From the NCBI RefSeq assembly GCF_041146795.1, contig NC_135184.1, forward strand, positions 2,691,967-2,755,966: DNA of 64,000 bases, given 5' to 3'. Of this stretch, positions 57,317 to 64,000 are shown one piece after another. The notes under the pieces are model-generated. The model did no database searches. It saw only the letters and a list, made by a program, of their open reading frames with translations, and was not told the origin of the DNA. The stretch is from Maylandia zebra. Taxonomy: Eukaryota; Chordata; Actinopteri; Cichliformes; Cichlidae. Position 1 is the stretch's first letter; every line of letters starts with the position of its first letter. Both the position numbers and the translations under genes were made by a program.

Positions 57317-57566
57317 CTGCAGGAAATCAGACAGTTATGTCTTTACTGTTTGTGTTTATCCAGTTAGCATTAACATCCAGCATAATGACACTTACAGATT
57401 TAAGGGGTTGAAAAGTTGAGTTCTGGAGGAGCTGCAGACGAGACAAAACCGAGTCCTCACTGCGAGTTAAAAAAAATCTCTCAGTGGAATATTTCTACAA
57501 GATTGATCAGCAGGGAACACAGAGGCCTCCAGTCACAGCAGGACACGATCACCGTGTGAACCTCTA

Positions 57567-57580
57567 CAACCTTTGACCTT
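57567..57580 (-). promoter_or_regulatory. HNF4-type DR1 site upstream of proc
   Basis: On the minus strand AAGGTCAAAGGTTG is a near-perfect DR1 (AGGTCA-A-AGGTTG). It lies in the intron between the probable noncoding first exon and the signal-peptide exon. HNF4 is a known activator of liver clotting genes; use here is inferred. Confidence 0.45.
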
Positions 57581-57685
57581 GTGAGCTAACAACAGGGCCA
57601 CAGAGACAACATCCTAAAACGTTCACAGGACATGAAACAGAGTCACGGAGAAACGAGGGGCTTTCAGGAGAGTTTTGGTACTTAC

Positions 57686-57735
57686 ATGTGAAGAATGGAA
57701 GCCGTGGACAGAGACGATGCTTCGCTGTTTCTGCT
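57686..57735 (-). other. proc: Probable proc 5' UTR exon
   Basis: On the minus strand a strong donor CACAT|GTAAGTACC ends an exon at 57686. It lies just downstream of an HNF1-like site and pairs logically with the acceptor at 57317-57318 before the signal-peptide exon. Mammalian PROC also has a noncoding first exon. The upstream edge (transcription start) is a guess. Confidence 0.45.
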
Positions 57736-57737
57736 GT

Positions 57738-57750
57738 GTTAATAACTAAC
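57738..57750 (-). promoter_or_regulatory. HNF1-like site at probable proc promoter
   Basis: GTTAATAACTAAC matches the palindromic HNF1 consensus GTTAATNATTAAC at all fixed positions but one. It lies just upstream of the probable noncoding first exon, where human PROC also uses HNF1. Binding is inferred. Confidence 0.5.
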
Positions 57751-58261
57751 TCCCAGTGTTTACTGAGAGTCCACAGTCTGCAGCTGATCGCTGTCCACCA
57801 ACACTGTCAACACAGACCTGCCCTTTATCCTCCACCCACTCTGCTACACATCAGACCCCATTTTCACAAAATGTTACAAACCTTCAGACACTAGCAGGAC
57901 GACGATAGTGTGGGACTTTTCACTGTGTACCCACCACACAATAGATCTGTGGTTATTCACCACAAACATGGACGTGGATGAAGTCTTCACGTCTCTATCA
58001 TTTAAATCACTGTCTTTGGAAGCATGAACACCTATGACCCTACAAGACATCTGTAAAGATACTGAGCAAAGCCCAAAGCCTGTGAACCAGACTAGACCTT
58101 GGTATGACTAAAAGCTAAGATAATGTTGGCTGTTTGGAGTGCTAAGTTATCATCTAACGCTAGCAAGCTCAGTCTGTGAGATGCATTGAGAGACAGACAT
58201 GTTGGTTATAACCTTCATCATACTTGGTTGTGGGCAGAAACAGCTGGAGACACCACAGCCA
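57751..58261. other. Intergenic DNA upstream of proc
   Basis: No gene or bounded repeat recognised; may include distal proc promoter. Confidence 0.5.
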
Positions 58262-58345
58262 AGTATTGCTGGATGCATGCTCAATCATCCAGGTAAGGAA
58301 ATCCCAAAAAGTGGATGCTGTTCACCTGGGCGTAGCGTTTTCAGC
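58262..58345 (+). repeat. Partial copy of the 18-kb foldback element end
   Basis: CAATCATCCAGGTAAGGAAAT followed by TGGATGCTGTTCACCTGGGC and GTAGCGTTTTCAG matches, with changes, the left arm of the element at 17988. Only one arm is present. Confidence 0.55.
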
Positions 58346-58380
58346 CTGGTATCCTTTCCTTTAAAATTCACCATCTGGTT

Positions 58381-58560
58381 TTCAATTCAATTCAATTTTA
58401 TTTATACAAGATCAAATCACAAAACGTGAGAAGGAAAAATTCCTCCTTTAACAGGAAGAAACCATGCTTGGGTAATGTAAAGTCCCTGCAGAGGAACCAG
58501 GCGGGAGCCTTTCCCAGCTGCCACAGTGTGAGCGGCAGGACACACTCACACCCAAAGAGT
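58381..58560 (+). repeat. Teleost interspersed-repeat copy
   Basis: Begins TTCAATTCAATTCAATTTTA and contains GGAAAAATTCCTCCTTTAAC followed by AGGAAGAAACC. It shares its start with the repeat at 1.1 kb. No coding content. Confidence 0.6.
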
Positions 58561-58579
58561 CATTAGCTACGTCTCCTAA

Positions 58580-59673
58580 GATTAAAACAATTCAAGGAAC
58601 TGAAATTGAAATGGTCACATCTTACAACAGGGCTGCCCAATCCCAGTCCTCGAGAGCTACTATCCTGCAGCTTTTAGATGCATCCCTACTCCAACACAGC
58701 TGAATCAAATGAATGGTTTGTTATCAGGCCTTTGCCAAACACGATGGCATGCTGAAGAGGTAATCAAACCATTTGATTCAGCTGTGTTGGAGTAGGGATG
58801 CATCTAAAAGCTGCAGGACGGTAGCTCTCGAGGACCGGGATTGGGCAGCCCTGTCTTACAAGTATCTAGGGATCATTATAGATCAGAATTTGTCATTTAA
58901 GACTCACATTCAAAGGCTTGTGTCGAAGTTAAAACTAAAACTAGGTTACTTTTTTAGAAACCAATCCTGTTTCTCCCTCCAAGTGAGAAAACGTTTGATT
59001 CGTGCAACCTTTTTACCTTTATTGGATTATGGTGACCTGCTTTTTATGAATGCACCTGCCCACTACCTAAAGAGGTTGGATACTGTGTACCATTGTGCTT
59101 TACGTTTTATTACTGACTATGGAAATCGTGTACATCATTGTTCTTTGTATGCTGCTGCTAAATGTCCATCTTTGCATATTCGCAGACTCTCCCATTGGTT
59201 GATCTTTATCTATAAATCTCTCCTTGGGCTGATTCCATCTTATTTATGTGTTTATATGTGTAAAAACCACAACCAATACAGCCTTCGTTCGCACAATATC
59301 ATACAATTGATTGTCCCAAAAATCAGAACAGAATTGGGGAAAAAGGCTTTTAAATACGCTGCCCCTGCTTCCTGGAATAATCTGCAGAAGGAACTGAAAT
59401 GATCAGAATTGGTTACCTTGGGAGAGTTTAAGTCTGTCTTAAAGGAACGAGAGAACAGCTCTTTTACTCAGTGTGATTGTTTTTAATGTACTCTTAATTT
59501 GATCTGTTATTGTATATTTTACACATGTTGGTATGGGATATTGTATTTGTTTTAAATGTTATATACCTATGTGGTATGTGACTTTTGTTGCCATGATGCC
59601 AGGTCTCTCTTGGAAATGAGATTTTTAATCTCAATGAGATTTTTTACCTGGATAAATAAAGGACTAATAATAA
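58580..59673 (+). mobile_element. 5'-truncated LINE split by a MITE
   Basis: Reverse-transcriptase C-terminal sequence starts IQGTEIEMVTSYK, is interrupted by a 226-bp miniature element, and resumes YLGIIIDQNLSFKTH, SCFSLQVRKRLIRATFLPLL, DYGDLLFMNAPAHYLKRLDT, ASWNNLQKELK. It then meets a TGA at 59400-59402, after which the same frame continues ELVTLGEFKSVLKE, so this stop is premature. The 3' tail is GGATAAATAAAGGACTAATAA. Confidence 0.8.
58628..58853. mobile_element. Long-TIR hAT-type MITE nested in the LINE
   Basis: A 226-bp element, almost entirely two inverted arms of about 90 bp beginning CAGGGCTGCCCAATCCC. Perfect 8-bp duplications TCTTACAA flank it (58620-58627 and 58854-58861). It can form a near-complete hairpin. 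No coding region. Confidence 0.93.
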
Positions 59674-59689
59674 AAAATACCTGGAGCCG

Positions 59690-59810
59690 ATTTGCAATCA
59701 CTGATTAACCAACATTTGTGTCTTTGGACTCTGGAGATGAGAGAACACAGGAAGGTCCCGACAGGCAGCACTAACCAGCACACCACTGAGTCACACACAC
59801 AAAAAGCTGG
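59690..59810. repeat. SINE-like remnant
   Basis: Contains TGTGTCTTTGGACTCTGGAG, then AGCACTAACCAGCACACCAC, the same block order as the minus-strand repeat at 27.9 kb read in the other orientation. Strongly diverged. Confidence 0.35.
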
Positions 59811-61325
59811 AGCACAGACCTGCTGGAGGCTCCAACAGTCACCAACAGCACAAACAGGGTGGAGAGGTCATTCTGGGCTGCAGTTTTACACTTCAGTATC
59901 AGCTTCAGGCTGACGCTGTTAGACATTCAAACATAGTCTGTGAGGTTTGTGGCCATCCTCAACACATTTACATACAGCTATTTTGTTTCAGTGTAATATT
60001 AGTTTGTTTTCAATGTAATTTTTTATTTTTAAAAACATTTTATTGATCTTTAATATTTTTTAACATAGAATATTGTTAAGAAAAATCCAGACAAGGAAGA
60101 AGGCACGTTTTACACAAATGTGACGCATTGGCTCAGTTAGCAGGAAAAGCAGGACTTTAGCAGACATTTTTCAATTACAATTATGGAACAAGCACAGAAA
60201 GAGTATAAAGAGACTGGCATCACATAACTAATAATCCTCTGATTGGAAAGATATTAAAGTCCAAATAGAAGGAGGAGAACAGTTTCTAACAAGAAAGAAT
60301 AAGGAAGAAAAGCTTTTTGTCTCTGAAAGAGGACAGAGCACTGACTGACATTTATCTCCTGGAGATCCAGTGTCCAGGACGAGCTTTATTCTGGTCATAG
60401 AACAGTCTTATCCCTAAATGCTGGTTTCCAAGCAGAGCCGGCACTTAACAGGAATCAGCTGATTGTAATGATTTGAACCAAAGCCAAAAGGTTTTAGGGG
60501 TTTCCCCCAGGAGACAGTTCACATCAGGATTTATAGATAAATTCATTCACTCAAGTATTTGACACTGTTTTAATTAAACCACAAGAATGAACATGTATCA
60601 GGACAGAGTACGTGAAAGAAAAGCTGTAAGATTTTGCTATTAGATGACTTTGTGAGCACCTTTCTGAACCCTCAGCCTTGACATTAGTTTTTGTTCATTT
60701 TTGTTTTCTCAAAGCCAGAAACGACCATAATTGGATGAGAGACTCCATGAAAAGAAGCTGTCACGTGACCCTCTAAAAACATGACATGTCTGAGTTAAAA
60801 CAGCTTTTGTGTTTGTTTTTCGGAGGAGAAATCCACAAAAGCTTCCGAAGTAAAGAGCCGGTCTCGTCGTCAGCTGCCGGAAACACCCAGAGAGCGAGCG
60901 GTTACAGGCGTGAACCCAGGCCAGCCTCCACAGTGTCTCTGAGCACCGCCTGCTGTGGAAACCAGGACACTTATTAAGGTTAACCATTCATCTCCGTGTC
61001 CTCCTTTGTGCCTCAGCCTCATTCCCTCAGCTTGGTTTACTCGTGTGTCCTCAGCTGTTTTCATTTTTTCTGAATAAAAGCTGCCCTCGGGACATAAAGG
61101 AGCCATCTCTGGTTCCACAGGCGATTTTAGTGATTTTGAAAGTGATGTGGGTGGGTGTGGCCTTCCTGCGCTGGTGAGAGACCTGGCTTGCTCCCTGCTG
61201 CATTGTATATCTTTACTTCATGATCAGACTGCACATAGTTTATCATTGATGGTAAATCTATTATTACTTTAAGTATCCTGTCAGAAGCAAAGAAAGATTT
61301 TAGCAACACCGGTTTAACCCTGGAG
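59811..61325. other. Intergenic DNA
   Basis: No gene, RNA or bounded element was recognised. Short open frames lack domains or splice context. Confidence 0.5.
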
Positions 61326-61550
61326 CAGTGGTTCTTAACCTTGTTGGAGGTGCTGAACCCCCCCAGTTTCATATGAACCCCTCTTCAGTGAAAAATAAAA
61401 TACGATTTTTTTTTCAAATTCAAGACATACATATGTTTTTTACTGGTGTACAAAATGAGCCCAGCATGTCACGGCAGAGGCTCTGCCGAACCCCTGAGAC
61501 CGACTCACCGAACCCCTAGGGTTCGATCGCACCCAGGTTAAGAACCACTG
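61326..61550. mobile_element. hAT-type MITE (225 bp)
   Basis: The ends are CAGTGGTTCTTAACCT and GGTTAAGAACCACTG, inverted copies. Perfect 8-bp duplications CCCTGGAG flank it (61318-61325 and 61551-61558). The body repeats CCGAACCCCT. No coding region. Confidence 0.93.
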
Positions 61551-63779
61551 CCCTGGAGGTTTACCTACCCCCAGTAAAACCAGTACAGAACTGCCAACCA
61601 GAAGCTGCAGTTCCTATAGTGGCAACTTGAGGCTGGCTCCAAAGTGACTCAGTCCCAATAAACTCACATGTTAAAAAGCTCCAGTTCAGAGCAGAAATAA
61701 ACATGTTTACAGGCTACATGCTACTAAAGATGGTTTTGGTCTCTATAGCTAATTTTACCCAACTAGGCGAGTTTTTAACGAACTCGACTAATCCAGTTCT
61801 GCTGAACTGTAATGTTTGGGTGCTTTGAGGTGGATACCCACCAGGCCTGGAGGTAAAACTGTGCTAAATATACAAAATTCTAGTATTTTATTTATACATT
61901 ACTACAAAATAACTAGTTCCAGGGACGCAGCACCACATTTGACAGCTATATCGCCCTCTTGAAGCTGCCATAAAAAAAACAAATCAAATAAAAGCTTGGT
62001 TTTACTAAAAATAAATAAAAAGCCACATGTTGTAAGGGTTCTCCACCAGCAGGAAATTAAATTAGACATGTTGTCTTCCACATGTCTAAGTGGTCAAAGT
62101 ACTCAACCCTGATGGACTTGTCTGAGTGTTAATAGCATAGAATAAAAAGAATAAAAAGCATTTTACTGAGAAAATCATGGCAATCTGAACTTCACACATC
62201 GATGCTGAAAAAAGAAAGAAACAACGAGAGCGTGGTAAACAGGACAGAGAGTACTCAAATACTTCGGTGCAGCAATAAACCGGAGCATCTGAGGTTCGAT
62301 TCAATAAAAGTACAGACTCAATGCTTAAATAAATACCTGCAGCTTAAACTTTATGTTCATTGTGTCATTGCTCTTAAAATTAGGCCAGTTTTAAATTTCA
62401 GCTACAGGTTGTTTTTCTTCCCAGGCGTATAATTAGTTTTTGTAATATTGTGTATGGAGACAGTCTCATGAGATGTTTTCATAGAATAAAATCATTGTTG
62501 TGCAGTAAAATGTGCTAATAAAAAGTAGGCTGCCCTTTGTGAAGCCTGGCTGCCTCCTCAGTGTTAGATTACTGCATTGTTGAACATCATGCTGAGTAAA
62601 TTATTACAACTTCATCATTATGTGGCGACTGTGGTACTTGTTTGTACTTAATCATTTGAACCTAATGATAAAATAGAAGTTAGTCAGAAATAATAGACAC
62701 ATAATTCATTTGTGCCACACAGCTTTTGGTTTACAATCACAGACAAAGTTTACAGGATTCTTTTTTAAAGAGGTGGCAAAAACTAGACGATGGGTGTTCT
62801 GAGAAATCAGAAAAATGAGAAAACCTTTGTGGATCTAACAGAAAATTATATAAAATCCAAAGGAACAACAGTGGCCAGACCTCCTGCTTCCATAAACCTG
62901 AACCTGGAGGTGCGTGCCTGCCCAGCAACATTGAAGCATGAACGACTAATCTAGTCATTAATCTAATAATGGTAAAGATGGATCAAACCACTGCCAGGTG
63001 GTCACAGGGACGATAAAGCACCTGCTGTTGCATCAATATGACAACACAGTTTTGCTCCTGACTTGTTCCTCACTCATTCAAACACGAGTTGCACAGATAC
63101 ACATCAATGGTTTGATTCTAAGAAAACTAAACAGACTCATTTTCTTTAGTCTTTCATGTTGTTTAGGTTTTTTTATGTCACTATTGGTGTGATTGCTTCA
63201 GCTACAGGTGTGGAAAGGAAATATTAAATATTAAATGTGTTTTTTAAAGGATGAGAGAAAATGGAGGGTGGAGAAAGATGGCACGATAAACAGAGAATCA
63301 TCTCTTCTTTCTGTATCATGTCGCAGGCAGAACGCCCAGTTCTTCTTCACAATAGACATCCCTGCTGTAGCTGCCCTCCTCCCCGTGTTTCCAGCCTTTG
63401 TCTGCAGGTGAGACTGAACCTGAAAGATGTTTTGTTTTGGCCGAGGCTTATAAATGCATCAAAGCCTCTTCCAGCTTGCTCATCTTCCCAAATCTGCTTC
63501 TCCAGAAGATGCAGCACAACTCGGATGTGGCGGTGAGTCTCTCCAAAGCATCTCAGAGGATTTTATTTTCACGTCTGAGAGCAATTTAGGTTATTTTTTT
63601 AAACGTATGCATCAAAAAAGACTAAAACTTTCAAAATTCAACTGCCTGTTTCATCCAGACTGAAAACTTTTTATACAAGTGACAGTAAAAATTGTGTTTT
63701 TAAAACATTTTAATGTTTTTAGTTCACAAATCTTTTGTCGGACTTGAATGATTATTTAAAACTGATTTTATGAAACAGA
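61551..63779. other. Intergenic DNA with possible unassigned exons
   Basis: No gene could be identified. Near 63.32-63.53 kb two short segments have exon-like borders on the + strand, but no conserved protein is recognised. The rest shows nothing specific. Confidence 0.4.
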
Positions 63780-64000
63780 CCAGGATGTGTCCGTGAGGGC
63801 ATCGTGTTGAGTGTCCACAGTTTTTTGTTAGCGTTTGTCACATAGGACACTTATGCTTTTATATCTGTGTGGTGTGCCACAGGGGCCAGCTCTGGGATTG
63901 ATTTCATGCTCTTCTCGTCTCCACTCGGGGCATAAATGTCACAGACACAGCGTCTCTTAGCGTTTCTGTGCTGATGACACATCCATGTACCTGAACACTC
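63780..64000 (+). mobile_element. LINE reverse-transcriptase fragment, cut by window end
   Basis: The frame reads VPQGPALGLISCSS and, after a stop, RFCADDTSMYLNT. GVPQG and the ADD box are reverse-transcriptase motifs of L2-like LINEs. The in-frame TAG shows that it is inactive. It continues beyond the window. Confidence 0.75.

Overview
The window is nuclear DNA from a ray-finned fish. Genes have introns with GT..AG borders, there are no operons or prokaryotic signals, and the intergenic space is full of teleost-type transposons (hAT miniatures, Tc1/mariner, P-like, L2-like and RTE-like LINEs, tRNA-derived SINEs). The repeat content suggests a percomorph, perhaps a cichlid, but the species cannot be fixed from sequence alone.

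Layout. (1) 2.6-11.5 kb: vcpip1 (+), three exons, a p97/VCP-associated OTU deubiquitinase, with a CRE and a ZNF143-type motif upstream. (2) 11.5-19.1 kb: noncoding, with a foldback element and a LINE 3' end. (3) 19.3-38.8 kb: a cluster of three C2H2 zinc-finger genes of one family. Two are on + (19.3-22.5 and 28.7-32.9 kb) and one is on - (38.8-35.3 kb). All have a short first exon ending in phase 1 and a second exon carrying an acidic linker and the fingers. The two + genes have lost C-terminal fingers; the - gene has lost all usable fingers. DNA transposons and LINEs lie between and inside them. (4) 39.1-40.4 kb: a retro-inserted 1.3-kb element with a 19-bp target duplication. (5) 42.6-44.8 kb: dusp28 (+), two coding exons. 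(6) 47.3-48.9 kb: a complete Tc1/mariner-type transposon with an intact 338-aa DD37E transposase. (7) 49.0-50.5 kb: an RTE-like LINE broken by another insertion. (8) 51.1-57.7 kb: proc (-), coagulation protein C, eight coding exons plus a probable 5' UTR exon, with HNF1- and HNF4-type sites upstream. (9) 57.8-64 kb: noncoding, with nested LINE and hAT miniature elements and a LINE reverse-transcriptase fragment at the edge.

The host genes do not form one pathway. VCPIP1 acts in Golgi/ER membrane fusion and deubiquitination, DUSP28 is an atypical dual-specificity phosphatase, protein C is a secreted liver anticoagulant zymogen, and the zinc-finger proteins are presumed DNA binders. Points most worth a second look: the complete DD37E transposon; the protein C activation junction, which lacks Arg/Lys before the protease N-terminus; the parallel decay of finger arrays; the P-like THAP element with a perfect 8-bp duplication; and the 1.3-kb GC-rich retroelement with no recognisable reverse transcriptase.
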